The notes: generated from the letters alone by a model not told the origin. A DNA stretch of 64,000 bases from Pseudomonas sp. 7SR1 (GCF_900156465.1 NZ_LT707064.1:2884501-2948500); one strand, 5' to 3'; positions 47,034 through 57,969 are shown, counted from the stretch's first letter. A program made the numbers and translations.

Positions 47034-48221
47034 CTAGCTGATATGCCGCGCGTACTGCTTGGGATTGAAGCGCAACACCATCAGGATCATCAGTGCCATC
47101 ACCGCGGTGAGCGACCACCAGGCCCATTCGAAGCTGCCCAGCTGATCCCGGATCATCCCGGCGATCAGCGGTGAAAGCCCGGCGATCAGATAGCCGATGC
47201 CTTGCACGAAGGCCGTCAGGCCGCCGGCCCGGCGCGGATTGTCCAGATGGTCGAGGGAGACGATCAGGCTCATCGGGAACAGGCCGCCGATACCCAGCCC
47301 CAACAGGCAAGGCCACAGCAGGCTGAAGCGTTCCGGGCTGAGGATCAGGCCACAGAAACCCGCCATGATCAGGGCCAGCAGGACGGCCAGCACCAGGCGC
47401 TTATCCTGGCTGCGGTTGGCGATGGCCGGGGTGACGAGGCCCGACAGGACTTCCATCGCCGTGAGGAACCCCAGTAACAGGCCGGCATGCTGCTCGCTCC
47501 AGCCTTTTTCCACGTAGTAAGGCGCCAGCCAGGCCAGCACACAGGTGTAGGAGGCGGTGCCCAAACCGAAGAAAATCGCCAGCAACCAGGCCCGGCCGTT
47601 GCTGAAAAACGACTCCTGGTTGCGGCTCGGTGCTTCGGGCAATGGAGTCACGGACGAGCGCTGGGCATACCAGCAGCCCAGGGCCACCAGCGCCAGGATC
47701 GCCCAGATGGCCAGGCCGATGCGCCAGCTACCGGTCTGCGACAGGACGAAGGGTGAAAATGACGCCGCAAGTGCCGCCCCGCCCATGATCGAGGTGACGT
47801 ACAGCCCCATGAACAGCGAGACATTGTCGCTGTAGCGTGACTTGATCAGGGCCGGCATCACCGCCTGGATCAGGGCGATCCCCAACCCGGCCACCACGGC
47901 GCTGACGATCAGTTCGACGGCGCTGTCCAGGTACAGGCGCGACGCGGTGGCCAGGCCGATGATCAACAACGACAGTACGATCGTGCGGTGTTCGCCGATG
48001 CGCAGGGCAATGCGCATGCCCAGGAACATCGCCAGGCCCATGGCCATGACCGGCAACATGGTCAGCAGCGAGGCGGCGCTGAAACTCAACGGTACCTCGC
48101 CGCGAATGGCTGACAACAATGGCCCGACCGCGGCCATCGAGGGTCGCAGGTTCAGGGCTACCAATACCACGCTGACCATCAGCCAGACGGCGTGAGTACT
48201 TGAAGTTCGAACGTTTTCCAT
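47034..48221 (-). CDS. CynX/NimT-type MFS transporter
   Basis: The 395-residue transporter has about twelve TM segments. The N-terminal WLMVSVVLVALNLRPSMAAV, with its conserved LNLRP, and the GHILLGxxxA-like middle identify the CynX/NimT subfamily (cyanate/nitroimidazole-like). Substrate unknown. The ATG at 48219-48221 was chosen over a start 19 codons upstream that adds Pro-rich sequence. The gene lies head-on behind the EamA gene on the same strand and may belong to the accessory region. A MITE-like element lies just upstream of its promoter region. Confidence 0.88.
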   Translation of the reverse strand: MENVRTSSTHAVWLMVSVVLVALNLRPSMAAVGPLLSAIRGEVPLSFSAASLLTMLPVMAMGLAMFLGMRIALRIGEHRTIVLSLLIIGLATASRLYLDSAVELIVSAVVAGLGIALIQAVMPALIKSRYSDNVSLFMGLYVTSIMGGAALAASFSPFVLSQTGSWRIGLAIWAILALVALGCWYAQRSSVTPLPEAPSRNQESFFSNGRAWLLAIFFGLGTASYTCVLAWLAPYYVEKGWSEQHAGLLLGFLTAMEVLSGLVTPAIANRSQDKRLVLAVLLALIMAGFCGLILSPERFSLLWPCLLGLGIGGLFPMSLIVSLDHLDNPRRAGGLTAFVQGIGYLIAGLSPLIAGMIRDQLGSFEWAWWSLTAVMALMILMVLRFNPKQYARHIS

Positions 48222-48381
48222 AACAGAGCCTTGACTGAGCAAAGCATCATTAGGGCTGGGGAGCGGCGGCGGGGGCAAACTGAAAACTGGCGGGCGGTAT
48301 CGAAAAATTAGATGCGCCCGAAGGTGGGGCTGAGTACGGGGGCCAGCGCTGCTGACGCATCGCCGGCCTCTGATCGGCCTG

Positions 48382-48521
48382 GGCTCTGTACGAAAAGCCT
48401 TGATATTCGTTCAGGCTGCGTTGAAAACAGCCTCGGCATGCTCATGCGCGCCAGTACACTGCGCTTGCTCGGCTGATTTCGCCTTGCCCGACCTTCGAAT
48501 CAAGACTTTTCATACAGAGCC
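48382..48521. mobile_element. MITE-like element, 140 bp with 22-bp inverted ends
   Basis: The left end GGCTCTGTACGAAAAGCCTT(GA) at 48382-48403 and right end 48500-48521 are inverted repeats differing at two of 22 positions. The roughly 95-bp interior has no coding capacity, so it is non-autonomous. The right end touches the copD stop codon (48521-48523). A solo end of the same family lies at 2002-2023. The parent insertion sequence was not identified; no clear target duplication. Confidence 0.75.
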
Positions 48522-49456
48522 TAGGCGTCTATTCCCGGGCTCAGCGTGCCCAGCCAGGCGACCAGCCCCAGGATGATCACTGCCACCGATAACTCCAGGG
48601 CCATGCTGCGCCTCAGGGCATTCACCGCCACACGATGCTCGCCGGTTTGCCTGGCCTGCTCCAGCAGTGGGCTCAGATGAAAGCGGTTCAGCGCGGCGAA
48701 TGTCAGCATGGCCATGAACAGGCCGAGCTTGAGCGCCATCAACTGGCCATAGAGGCTGTCCGGAAGGATATCCAGCGTCGGGCCTACGATGAACAGGTAA
48801 TTCACCGCACCGGTCATGCTGATGACCAGCACGATCACGGCCCCGGCGGTTTCGAAGCCGGTGAGCGTTCGAGCCAGCACCGACAGCCGATGTTCGGCCT
48901 GGCGCAGCAGCAGGACGAACGCGGCCAAGGCGCCGACCCAGGCCCCGGCGGCCCAGAGATGCAGGAAGTCGGTGATCAGATGCCAGGTCCGTCGTTCACC
49001 TTCATCCATGGCCCCATGACCGGCCCAGGCCAGTGTCGCAACGGCAGCACCCGCGGCCAGTGTGACCAGCCACAGGCTGGCGGTCGGCCAGCGCTTGCTT
49101 TGCGTCGCGGCGACAGTGGCCAGTATCAGCGCCAGGACCCGCAGGCTCCAGCTCGTGCCCACGTCAGTCTCCAGCACCATCATTTCGACATGCGGGCGCA
49201 GCTCCGCCCAGTCCGAAACGCCGCTCATGCTCCAGGCCATGCATAACATGCCGGCCATGGAAAGCAACACGCCCACCAGTGCCGTCGTCGCCAGGAGCCC
49301 CGCGAAAGGCAACACCTCGCCAGACCTGCGCTCCCGGCCCCGCAGGCCATAAAGGCCGAATGCCGCGAGCCCGAATAACAGCATCAGGTCCAGATACAGG
49401 GCCAGGCGCAGAGCGATGTTGATCAGTTCGAGATTGATCGAGTCGCTCAAGATCAC
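48521..49456 (-). CDS. copD: Copper resistance membrane protein CopD
   Basis: The 311-residue inner-membrane protein has about eight TM segments. Conserved His residues lie in WHLITDFLHLWAAGAWVGAL, typical of CopD, which moves copper into the cytoplasm together with CopC. GTG 49456 overlaps the copC stop (GTGA). The stop TAG lies at the edge of the MITE-like element, so the last residues (GIDA) may differ from those of relatives. It is the last gene of copABCD. Confidence 0.93.
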   Translation of the reverse strand: MILSDSINLELINIALRLALYLDLMLLFGLAAFGLYGLRGRERRSGEVLPFAGLLATTALVGVLLSMAGMLCMAWSMSGVSDWAELRPHVEMMVLETDVGTSWSLRVLALILATVAATQSKRWPTASLWLVTLAAGAAVATLAWAGHGAMDEGERRTWHLITDFLHLWAAGAWVGALAAFVLLLRQAEHRLSVLARTLTGFETAGAVIVLVISMTGAVNYLFIVGPTLDILPDSLYGQLMALKLGLFMAMLTFAALNRFHLSPLLEQARQTGEHRVAVNALRRSMALELSVAVIILGLVAWLGTLSPGIDA

Positions 49457-49839
49457 TTCACCTTGAATGTGACGTTGCCGGTGATCGGGTGAGTGTCGGA
49501 CGACACGGCGCGCCATTGGACCTGGTAGGTGCCCGCCGTGAGCGGGGTGTTCGGGGTGATGACCATCGTCTTGGGATCATCGCTGCCAGATACCTTGGCC
49601 GGCATCGCCATCGGCGAATGGGCCGACATGCCGGGCATCTCGGTCATCAACAGCTTGGCGCCGGAGAACTTCGTCATCAGGTTTTCGGAAAAATGCAGTT
49701 CGATTTTCGCTGGCGCCGGCCCCTGCGCGCCATCGGCGGGGTTGGAGGACAGCAGCTTGGGATGGGCCTGGGCCAGGCCGCTGCCCAACAGGCCAGCGGA
49801 CAATGCGACGGTGATGACAGCGGTTTTGATCAATGACAT
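49453..49839 (-). CDS. copC: Periplasmic copper-binding protein CopC
   Basis: The 128-residue protein has a signal peptide (MSLIKTAVITVALSAGLLGS, cut after AQA). The mature N terminus HPKLLSSNPADGA supplies the Cu(II) His ligand. The Met-rich loop MTEMPGMSAHSPMAMP could bind Cu(I), and DTHPITG carries the second His. It delivers or buffers periplasmic copper with CopD. Confidence 0.95.
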   Translation of the reverse strand: MSLIKTAVITVALSAGLLGSGLAQAHPKLLSSNPADGAQGPAPAKIELHFSENLMTKFSGAKLLMTEMPGMSAHSPMAMPAKVSGSDDPKTMVITPNTPLTAGTYQVQWRAVSSDTHPITGNVTFKVK

Positions 49840-49898
49840 GCAAGGACTCCTACAACGGTTTTTTCTGGTTTTTTGGGGGATCGAATGAGGTCAACCGA

Positions 49899-50783
49899 TC
49901 AGAACCACAGGCGCACACCCAGGACCAGGCGCGCTTCGCTGCGGTCGTCGCCTTCTTCCCGGGCGTAGTCCGCGGTGTTGCCGTAGGCGCGGTTCCAGGT
50001 GACGCCGATGTAGGGGGCGAATTCGCGGCGGATCTCATAGCGCAGCCGCAGCCCCAGTTCGGTGTTCGACAAGCCTGAGCCTACCGCGCGGGCCGGATCG
50101 TCCTTGCCATGGAAGTTGGCTTCGGCGGTAGGCTGCAGGATCAGGCGGTTGGTCAACAGAATGTCGTAGTCGCCTTCCAGGCGTAGCCCGCTCTGGCCGT
50201 TTTCGCCGAGGTATGCCGTGGCCTGGGTTTCGAAGTTGTACAGTGCCATGCCCTGTAGGCCCAGGGCGGCCCAGGTCTGCGGCTCGCCCGGCTTGAAGTC
50301 CTGGCGCACGCCCGCCACCACGTCCCACCAGGGGCTGATGGCATGGCCCCAGAGGGCCTGGAGCTCGGCTTCCTCGGTCTTGCCATTGGTGCGTTCGCCT
50401 TCGGAGCGCAGCCACAACCGGTCGATATCGCCGCCGATCCAGCCGGAGGCGTCCCAGCTCACGGCGCTGCCCTCGTCGGCGTCCTGCCATTCCAGCTGGT
50501 TGACCAGGAAGAACGAGTTGAGTGCACTGTCATGCACCGCATGACCGCCGTGATCTTCATAGACCGCCGCACGGTCGGCCGCGCTCGGTTCGGGGATCGG
50601 CGTACGGCTGGTGGTGGGCGAATCCATCGACTGCATGCCCTGCATCGAATCCATGCCCTGCATCTGGCTGTGATCCATGCCTTGCATGTCGTGGCTCGCC
50701 GCCCAGGCGGGCGTGGCGATGCCCTGTGCCAGGCTGGCCATGAACATCATCGACACAAGGGGGTAATGAATGTGGGTGGTCAT
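49899..50783 (-). CDS. copB: Outer-membrane copper resistance protein CopB
   Basis: The 294-residue protein has a signal peptide, a Met/His-rich copper-binding segment ([20 protein letters not shown]) and a beta-barrel domain ending in [11 protein letters not shown] with the terminal Phe. ATG 50783 follows GAGGAG at standard distance; an ATG at 50798 overlaps the copA stop but lacks ribosome-site spacing. It acts with CopA in periplasmic/outer-membrane sequestration. Confidence 0.93.
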   Translation of the reverse strand: MTTHIHYPLVSMMFMASLAQGIATPAWAASHDMQGMDHSQMQGMDSMQGMQSMDSPTTSRTPIPEPSAADRAAVYEDHGGHAVHDSALNSFFLVNQLEWQDADEGSAVSWDASGWIGGDIDRLWLRSEGERTNGKTEEAELQALWGHAISPWWDVVAGVRQDFKPGEPQTWAALGLQGMALYNFETQATAYLGENGQSGLRLEGDYDILLTNRLILQPTAEANFHGKDDPARAVGSGLSNTELGLRLRYEIRREFAPYIGVTWNRAYGNTADYAREEGDDRSEARLVLGVRLWF

Positions 50784-50794
50784 GATTCGGCTCC

Positions 50795-52591
50795 TCATTC
50801 CTGTACCCGGATTTCACGGAACATGCCCATTTCCATGTGAAAGAGCAGGTGGCAGTGATACGCCCAGCGTCCGAGGGCATCGGCGGTGACCCGATAACTG
50901 CGCCTGGAGCCCGGTGGCACGTCGAGGGTGTGTTTACGCACCATGAACTGGCCGTCTTCATCCTCCAGGTCGCTCCACATGCCATGCAGGTGGATGGGGT
51001 GAGTCATCATGGTGTCGTTGACCAGTACGATGCGCAGTCGCTCGCCGTACTTGAACAGCAACGGCGCAGCGTCCGAGAACTTCACGCCGTTGAATGACCA
51101 GACGAATTTCTCCATGTGGCCGGTCAGGTGCAATTCAATGGTGCGGCCCGGTTCGCGACCGTCCGGATCGGGGAAGGTACTGCGAAGGTCCGCATAGGTC
51201 AGTACCCTGCGGCCGTTGTTGCGCAGGCCCATGCCGGGGTCGTCGAGCTTGGGCTTGACGCTCATGGCCTGCATGTCCACCAGCGGGTTGTCTTTTTCCG
51301 ACGCAGGATGGGTGGGCATATCGCCCATGCCTGGCATGGCGCCGTGATCCATCATGGGCATTTCACTGTGATCCATGCCTTGCATGGAGCCGTGGTCCAT
51401 TGCTGGCATCTGGCTGTGATCCATGCCTTGCATCGATCCATGGTCCATGGCGCCCATGCTGCCATGATCCATGCCGCCCATGCCCATGTCGTCCATGGTG
51501 ACCAGCGGCCGAGGGTCCAGCGGCGGCACCGGGGCCGCGAGTCCGGGTCGGGCCGCCAGGGTGCCACGGGCATACCCGGTGCGGTCCATCGATTGGGCGA
51601 ATAGCGTATAGGCCTGTTCGGTCGGCTCGATGATGACGTCATAGGTCTCGGCCACGGCAATCCGGAATTCGTCGACTTGCACCGGGTTGACGTACTGGCC
51701 GTCGGAAGCGACCACCGTCATTTTCAGGCCAGGGATGCGTACGTCGAAGTAGGTCATGGACGAACCATTGATCAAGCGCAGGCGAATCCGCTCGCCGGGC
51801 TTGAACAGACCGGTCCAGTTCATGTCCGGCGCCTGGCCGTTCATCAGGTAGGTGTAGGTGGCGCCACTGACGTCCGCCAGGTCGGTGGGGTTCATTTTCA
51901 TTTCAGCCCACATCTTGCGATCGGCCACGGTGGCGCCCCAGCCTTTGCTGGCGACATCGTCGATAAAGTCGCCCACGGTGCGTTTGTTGTAGTTGTAATA
52001 GTCCGACTGCTTCTTGAGCTTGCGAATGACGTCGGCGGGGTCTTCATCGGTCCAGTCGCTGAGCATTACCACGTAGTCGCGCTCGTACTGGAAGGGCTCG
52101 GGTTCCCGGGCATCGATGACCAGCGGGCCATAGACCCCGGACTGTTCCTGGAAGCCGGAATGACTGTGGTACCAGTAGGTGCCGTTCTGACGGACCTTGA
52201 ATTGGTAGACGTACTGGCCGTCGGGTTCGATGCCCTTGAAGCTCAACCCTGGAACACCGTCCATGTTGGCCGGCAGGATGATGCCGTGCCAGTGAATGGA
52301 TGTGGTGTCCTTCAAGCGGTTGCGTACCCGCAGGGTCACGGTGTCGCCTTCGCGCCAGCGCAGCAGCGGGCCGGGGATGCCGCCGTTGATGGTCTGGGCG
52401 GTACGAGGGTGGCCGGTGAAATTGACCGGGCTTTCGCCAATGAACAGGTCGAATTCGGTGCCGCTCAGTACATTGGGTTGGTCAGGGCCGGTCAGTGCCC
52501 AGACAGGCGCGCGCCACAGGCCCAGGCCACCGAGGATGCCGCCAGCGGTCAAGCCCTTTACGAAGGTTCGTCGGGAGGTGTTCGTTTGCAT
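50795..52591 (-). CDS. copA: Multicopper oxidase CopA
   Basis: The 598-residue periplasmic cuprous oxidase carries a Tat signal with RRTFVKG, three cupredoxin domains and the four copper-ligand motifs [25 protein letters not shown] and [14 protein letters not shown]. Between domains 2 and 3 (about residues 370-430) lies a run of MDHGSM/MDHSQM repeats that should bind copper. It oxidises Cu(I) and binds several copper ions. It is the first gene of copABCD, with a CopR-type operator 96 bp upstream. Confidence 0.97.
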   Translation of the reverse strand: MQTNTSRRTFVKGLTAGGILGGLGLWRAPVWALTGPDQPNVLSGTEFDLFIGESPVNFTGHPRTAQTINGGIPGPLLRWREGDTVTLRVRNRLKDTTSIHWHGIILPANMDGVPGLSFKGIEPDGQYVYQFKVRQNGTYWYHSHSGFQEQSGVYGPLVIDAREPEPFQYERDYVVMLSDWTDEDPADVIRKLKKQSDYYNYNKRTVGDFIDDVASKGWGATVADRKMWAEMKMNPTDLADVSGATYTYLMNGQAPDMNWTGLFKPGERIRLRLINGSSMTYFDVRIPGLKMTVVASDGQYVNPVQVDEFRIAVAETYDVIIEPTEQAYTLFAQSMDRTGYARGTLAARPGLAAPVPPLDPRPLVTMDDMGMGGMDHGSMGAMDHGSMQGMDHSQMPAMDHGSMQGMDHSEMPMMDHGAMPGMGDMPTHPASEKDNPLVDMQAMSVKPKLDDPGMGLRNNGRRVLTYADLRSTFPDPDGREPGRTIELHLTGHMEKFVWSFNGVKFSDAAPLLFKYGERLRIVLVNDTMMTHPIHLHGMWSDLEDEDGQFMVRKHTLDVPPGSRRSYRVTADALGRWAYHCHLLFHMEMGMFREIRVQE

Positions 52592-52686
52592 CGATAAATG
52601 TCCGTCCGTCGATTCGCAACGTGCCCGGGGAGCATTTCCCCGTGCAGATCTGAAGGTAACGATGACACAGGCGAGCGGGGCGAGTG

Positions 52687-52702
52687 ATTACATTTCAGTC
52701 AG
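52687..52702 (-). promoter_or_regulatory. CopR operator (cop box)
   Basis: The minus strand reads CTGACTGAAATGTAAT, matching the CopR motif CTGAC(A/T)-N5-GTAAT reported for Pseudomonas (from memory). It lies 96 bp upstream of copA, suitable for copper-induced activation. copRS itself is not in the window. Confidence 0.65.
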
Positions 52703-52887
52703 GTTGACGCGGCCCTCGTTCGCCTGCGGCAGGGCGTCGAGGACGCGCCGGAGCGTACCGGCCGGACGTCGATCAGAATGATCTTTTGCATCGACCGGAT
52801 ATTCTGTAGCCTTGCCGGCTTCACGCTGTCCCGTGCCTGATTGATACCCACTTTCCCGGCGGTACCCGAGTGGTCCGGAGCCGGGTG

Positions 52888-52893
52888 TATACT
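52888..52893 (+). promoter_or_regulatory. -10 element of nadA promoter
   Basis: TATACT preceded by TG lies 37 bp before the nadA ATG, giving a short leader. The -35 region is not clear. Confidence 0.5.
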
Positions 52894-52930
52894 CGACTTT
52901 CGCGCGAACGCGCTTGCAGGTCTTGCGAAC

Positions 52931-53989
52931 ATGACGCAAATTTCCGAACGCCTTCTAGTCCAGGCCCATCTCGATGCCAAACAGCCCAAGCCGCTGAGCG
53001 CCGAGCAGGAGGCCTGGTACCGCGCCGCCATCGCCGCCGAGCTCAAGGCTCAGGACGCGGTGCTGGTTGCCCACTTCTACTGCGACCCGATCATCCAGGC
53101 CCTGGCCGAGGAGACTGGGGGCTGCGTATCCGATTCCCTGGAAATGGCCCGCTTCGGCAACGCCCACCCGGCCAAGACCGTGGTGGTGGCCGGGGTCAAG
53201 TTCATGGGGGAAACCGCCAAGATCCTCAACCCCGAAAAACGCGTATTGATGCCGACGCTGGAGGCCACCTGTTCCCTGGACCTGGGCTGCCCGGTGGAAG
53301 AATTCTCGGCGTTCTGCGACCAGCACCCGGAGCGTACCGTGGTGGTGTATGCCAACACCTCGGCGGCGGTCAAGGCGCGTGCCGACTGGGTCGTGACTTC
53401 CAGTTGTGCCCTGGAAATCGTCGAGAGCCTGATGGACAACGGCGAGACGATCATCTGGGGCCCGGACAAGCACCTGGGGACCTATATCCAGCGCAAGACC
53501 GGCGCCGATATGCTGCTCTGGGACGGGGCCTGCATCGTCCACGAGGAATTCAAGTCCAAGCAACTGGAGGATATGAAGGCCCTTTATCCGGACGCCGCGA
53601 TCCTGGTGCATCCGGAGTCGCCGACTTCGGTCATCGAGTTGGCGGACGCCGTGGGCTCCACCAGCCAGTTGATCGCGGCGGCCCAGAGCCTGCCGAACAA
53701 GACACTGATCGTCGCGACCGACCGGGGTATCTTCTACAAGATGCAGCAGTTGTGCCCGGACAAGGTCTTCATCGAGGCCCCTACCGCCGGGAACGGCGCG
53801 GCCTGCCGCAGTTGTGCGCATTGCCCATGGATGGCGATGAATACCCTGGAGCGTACCCTCAAGAGCCTGCAGGAAGGCACCAACGAGATCTTCGTCGACC
53901 CGGCGTTGATCCCCCAGGCCATTCGCCCGCTCAAGCGCATGCTGGATTTCACCCAGGCAGCGCGGATGAAACTGGCGGGGAATGCTTGA
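52931..53989 (+). CDS. nadA: Quinolinate synthase
   Basis: The 352-residue [4Fe-4S] enzyme condenses iminoaspartate with DHAP to quinolinate for NAD synthesis. It begins [17 protein letters not shown]. Conserved stretches include [19 protein letters not shown] and [20 protein letters not shown]. The cluster cysteines are in [15 protein letters not shown] and the C-terminal [14 protein letters not shown] 52931 gives the family start; upstream in-frame starts add unrelated sequence. Confidence 0.96.
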   Translation: MTQISERLLVQAHLDAKQPKPLSAEQEAWYRAAIAAELKAQDAVLVAHFYCDPIIQALAEETGGCVSDSLEMARFGNAHPAKTVVVAGVKFMGETAKILNPEKRVLMPTLEATCSLDLGCPVEEFSAFCDQHPERTVVVYANTSAAVKARADWVVTSSCALEIVESLMDNGETIIWGPDKHLGTYIQRKTGADMLLWDGACIVHEEFKSKQLEDMKALYPDAAILVHPESPTSVIELADAVGSTSQLIAAAQSLPNKTLIVATDRGIFYKMQQLCPDKVFIEAPTAGNGAACRSCAHCPWMAMNTLERTLKSLQEGTNEIFVDPALIPQAIRPLKRMLDFTQAARMKLAGNA

Positions 53990-54024
53990 GGCACTGAAGA
54001 GTATTTTGAGACTTGCGAGGTTTT

Positions 54025-54148
54025 TTGTGGCGAGGGGAGTTATCCCTGTAGGGCTGCGAAGCAGCCCTACAGCCTGACACCACGGCGTATCAGGATGAAC
54101 AAATTGGGCCGCTTCGCGACCCAGCGGGGATAAATCCCCTCGCCACAA
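54025..54148. repeat. Nested palindromic repeat, 124 bp
   Basis: The outer arms TTGTGGCGAGGGGAGTTATC and GGATAAATCCCCTCGCCACAA pair with few mismatches. The interior holds a perfect 11-bp hairpin, TGTAGGGCTGC/GCAGCCCTACA (54048-54072). This resembles repeat elements scattered in P. fluorescens genomes. Confidence 0.8.
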
Positions 54149-54178
54149 TGTATTTCAATCCGCTGACACGGTGTTTTT

Positions 54179-54667
54179 TTACTTCGTCTTCTTGGGAATC
54201 CGCACCAATTGCGTATCCGAGTAGATGTCATGCCAGCTGCGCTTGTGCTTGTCGAACAACGACCAGATGAAGCCCAGCCCCACCAGCAGCAACGAAGCAA
54301 TCGACACCACGAACCGCAGCAATGCCTGCCACAGGCTGATGGCTGTGCCATCGGCGTTCTGTACCCGGATGCCCCACACCTGCATGCCCAGGGTCTGGCC
54401 GTTATGGGTCCAGAATTTGGCGAAGAAGCCGAACAGCGCGAACAGCAGCACGGTGGACAGCAGCGGGTCGCCGTCCAGCGCGCCGGCCTCGGTAAGGGCG
54501 CGCATTTTTTCTTCGCCGATGATGCTCATCTGGATCATCTTGTAGATGCCGCTGGTGACGATCAGCAGGGCCGTGCACAACAGGAAGTCATAGAACATCG
54601 CGGCCAGGCGACGACCCAGGCCGACGGGAGGGAAGTCACCCTGAGGGGTGAGCAGGTGTTTCGACAT
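54179..54667 (-). CDS. RDD-family membrane protein
   Basis: The 162-residue protein has the Arg-Asp-Asp pattern: LGRRLAAMFYDFLLC (Arg, Asp) at the N terminus and HKRSWHDIYSDTQLV near the C terminus. Three TM segments are evident, plus the conserved TLGMQVWGIRVQNADG. Some RDD proteins act in ion or proline transport; the role here is unknown. It is monocistronic. Confidence 0.9.
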   Translation of the reverse strand: MSKHLLTPQGDFPPVGLGRRLAAMFYDFLLCTALLIVTSGIYKMIQMSIIGEEKMRALTEAGALDGDPLLSTVLLFALFGFFAKFWTHNGQTLGMQVWGIRVQNADGTAISLWQALLRFVVSIASLLLVGLGFIWSLFDKHKRSWHDIYSDTQLVRIPKKTK

Positions 54668-54713
54668 GACGGCCTCGAACCGAAAAAGAAGCCATTCTAC
54701 GGATTTACGTCCA

Positions 54714-54748
54714 TAAAAAAGCCCCTGATATCAATCAGGGGCTTTTTG
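54714..54748. terminator. Terminator between csp and RDD genes
   Basis: AGCCCCTGAT / ATCAGGGGCT form a 10-bp stem with a 4-nt loop, bounded by AAAAAA and TTTTT. It ends csp transcription on the minus strand. Confidence 0.9.
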
Positions 54749-54761
54749 GTTTGCGAAAGCC

Positions 54762-54974
54762 TCAGGCCTCGGCAATAACCTCGTCAGCTTGCATGCCTTT
54801 CTGGCCTTGCACGGCAACGAAGGTGACCTTCTGGCCTTCTTTCAGGCTCTTGAAGCCGTTGCCCTGGATGGCGCGGAAATGTACGAACAGATCCGGACCG
54901 CTCTCAGGAGTGATAAAACCAAAACCCTTTTCGTCGTTGAACCACTTGACGGTACCGCTCTGACGCTGAGACAT
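54762..54974 (-). CDS. CspA-family cold-shock protein
   Basis: The 70-residue single OB fold has RNP1 KGFGFITP and RNP2 DLFVHF (sequence [20 protein letters not shown] at the start). It is close to the CapB/CspD proteins of pseudomonads. It binds single-stranded RNA/DNA and melts RNA secondary structure. A long leader with hairpins lies upstream, suggesting post-transcriptional control. Confidence 0.95.
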   Translation of the reverse strand: MSQRQSGTVKWFNDEKGFGFITPESGPDLFVHFRAIQGNGFKSLKEGQKVTFVAVQGQKGMQADEVIAEA

Positions 54975-55368
54975 TTTCTTATTTCCTTTGACGCTAAATT
55001 AATGACAGCCTCTTTCACATGAAAGAGTACTGGGGCTGGGTTGCAGGAAAGTAAGAGACGTCGAACGGGATGTAGCGAACTTCATAGGCTACTGCCCAGG
55101 TCACGATTCCAAGCGACCCATGCAAACACAGTGACCAAACTCTACGCCAACTACCGACAAAAAAACAACCCCCTCTCAAAGGCACGGATTTCCTGAGTCT
55201 TGCGCTATTTGCGCGCTTCGCCAGCCTGGGCTTAGTCGATAGTCTGGTTCAATTGTTTGTCGCTGTTATAACGCTTGCCCAGTAAGTAATAAATGCACCT
55301 TTTTATGGCGGTTGCGTTACACATTAGTGCACGGATAACGCAACCACGTTACTTATAGAAACAGTCAA
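54975..55368. promoter_or_regulatory. csp leader/promoter region with inverted repeats
   Basis: This 394-bp gap contains no supported gene. CTCTTTCACATGAAAGAG (about 55010-55027) is a perfect 7-bp-arm hairpin in the csp leader. Farther away, GGTTGCGTTA (55310-55319) and TAACGCAACC (55336-55345) form a perfect 10-bp inverted repeat with a 16-nt loop, close to the gcvT stop codon. It may terminate gcv mRNA or bind a regulator. No T-run follows it. Confidence 0.5.
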
Positions 55369-56493
55369 TCAGCCACGGTAGTAGCGTTGTGGAACGAATG
55401 GCATTTTGCTTACAAGCAAAGGCACCTTTTTACCGCGCACGATGGCCCAGACCGGCGTGTCCAGTGCGACATAGGCGCTGTCCAGATAACCCATTGCCAA
55501 CGGACCACCCAGGGTAGGGCCGAAACCGCCGCTGCAGACGGTACCGATGATCTCGCCGGCCTCGTTGACGATCTCCGCGCCTTCGCGCACCGGTGTGCGT
55601 TCCTGGGGCAACAGGCCGACACGTTTGCGGCTTACGCCATTGCGTTGCTGGGCGAACACGGTGTCAGCGCCCGGGAAGCCTCCCGCGCGAGCGCCATCGG
55701 CACGCCGGACCTTGGAAATGGCCCAGAGCAGGCTGGCCTCTACCGGTGTGGTCTGGGTGTCCATGTCATGGCCATAGAGGCACAGACCAGCTTCCAGGCG
55801 CAGGGAGTCGCGGGCACCGAGGCCGATGGCGGCCACTTCCGGTTCGGCCAGCAGGGCGCGGGCCAGTTTTTCCGATTCGGCGGCGGGTACGGAGATCTCA
55901 AACCCGTCCTCGCCGGTGTAGCCCGAACGGCTGACAAAGCACTCCACGCCCAGCAGCGTGACACGCTGGAACTGCATGAAGGTCATCTTTGCCACTTCCG
56001 GCGCCAGGCGGGCGAGCACGGTTACGGCGGCTGGGCCTTGCAGGGCGAGCAGGGCACGGGCTTCGAACAGCGGTTCGATGCTGCACTGGTCGCCGATGTG
56101 GGCACGCAGGTGGGCCAGGTCCTGGTCCTTGCAGGCGGCATTGACCACCAGGAACAGTTCGTCGTTGCCCAGGTTGGCGACCATCAGGTCGTCGAGGATG
56201 CCGCCATTCTCGTTGGTGAACATGGCATAGCGCTGCATGCCCACCGGCAGGTCGACGATGTCCACCGGCACCAGGGTTTCCAGGGCCTGGGCGGCACCCG
56301 TGCCGGTCAGGCGGATCTGGCCCATGTGGGACACGTCGAACAACCCGGCCTGGTCTCGGGTGTGCTGGTGTTCCTTCATCACGCCCAGTGGGTACTGCAC
56401 CGGCATGTCGTAGCCGGCGAACGGCACCATGCGGGCGCCGAGTTCGAGGTGCAGGGCATGCAGCGGGGTTTTCAATAGTGGTTCGGTGGACAT
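55369..56493 (-). CDS. gcvT: Glycine cleavage system T protein
   Basis: The 374-residue aminomethyltransferase passes the methylene group from H protein to tetrahydrofolate. It contains GLFDVSHMGQIRLTG, the folate-binding Asp region, SRSGYTGEDGFEISVP and the C-terminal barrel. The ATG at 56491-56493 follows AGGAGC; a start 16 codons upstream is unlikely. It is the last gene of gcvH-gcvP-sdaA-gcvT, 41 bp after sdaA. Confidence 0.95.
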   Translation of the reverse strand: MSTEPLLKTPLHALHLELGARMVPFAGYDMPVQYPLGVMKEHQHTRDQAGLFDVSHMGQIRLTGTGAAQALETLVPVDIVDLPVGMQRYAMFTNENGGILDDLMVANLGNDELFLVVNAACKDQDLAHLRAHIGDQCSIEPLFEARALLALQGPAAVTVLARLAPEVAKMTFMQFQRVTLLGVECFVSRSGYTGEDGFEISVPAAESEKLARALLAEPEVAAIGLGARDSLRLEAGLCLYGHDMDTQTTPVEASLLWAISKVRRADGARAGGFPGADTVFAQQRNGVSRKRVGLLPQERTPVREGAEIVNEAGEIIGTVCSGGFGPTLGGPLAMGYLDSAYVALDTPVWAIVRGKKVPLLVSKMPFVPQRYYRG

Positions 56494-56534
56494 ATCGGCT
56501 CCTGGAAAAAATGAAGAGGGGCGCGCAACACGCA

Positions 56535-57911
<1,377 letters not shown>

Positions 57912-57969
57912 GGTGTTTCTCCGGTTTCTTTTTATGAGGATCGACGGTTATGAATGGGGGCACAGGCTC

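Larger units (their letters stand above)
52592..52930. other. copA/nadA divergent spacer
   Basis: The 339-bp spacer holds the CopR-type box and a nadA -10 element (listed separately). A GGGGAGCATTTCCCC palindrome lies near 52628-52643 in the copA leader. No gene is supported. Confidence 0.5.

Noticed and set aside
51310..51500. Short tandem DNA repeat in copA
   Set aside because: It encodes the Met/His-rich MDHGSM-type copper-binding segment usual in CopA.
37767..52930. Integrase-type island with duplicated tRNA-Lys end
   Set aside because: No integrase gene and no visible repeat of the tRNA 3' end before nadA; only the hotspot idea is kept.
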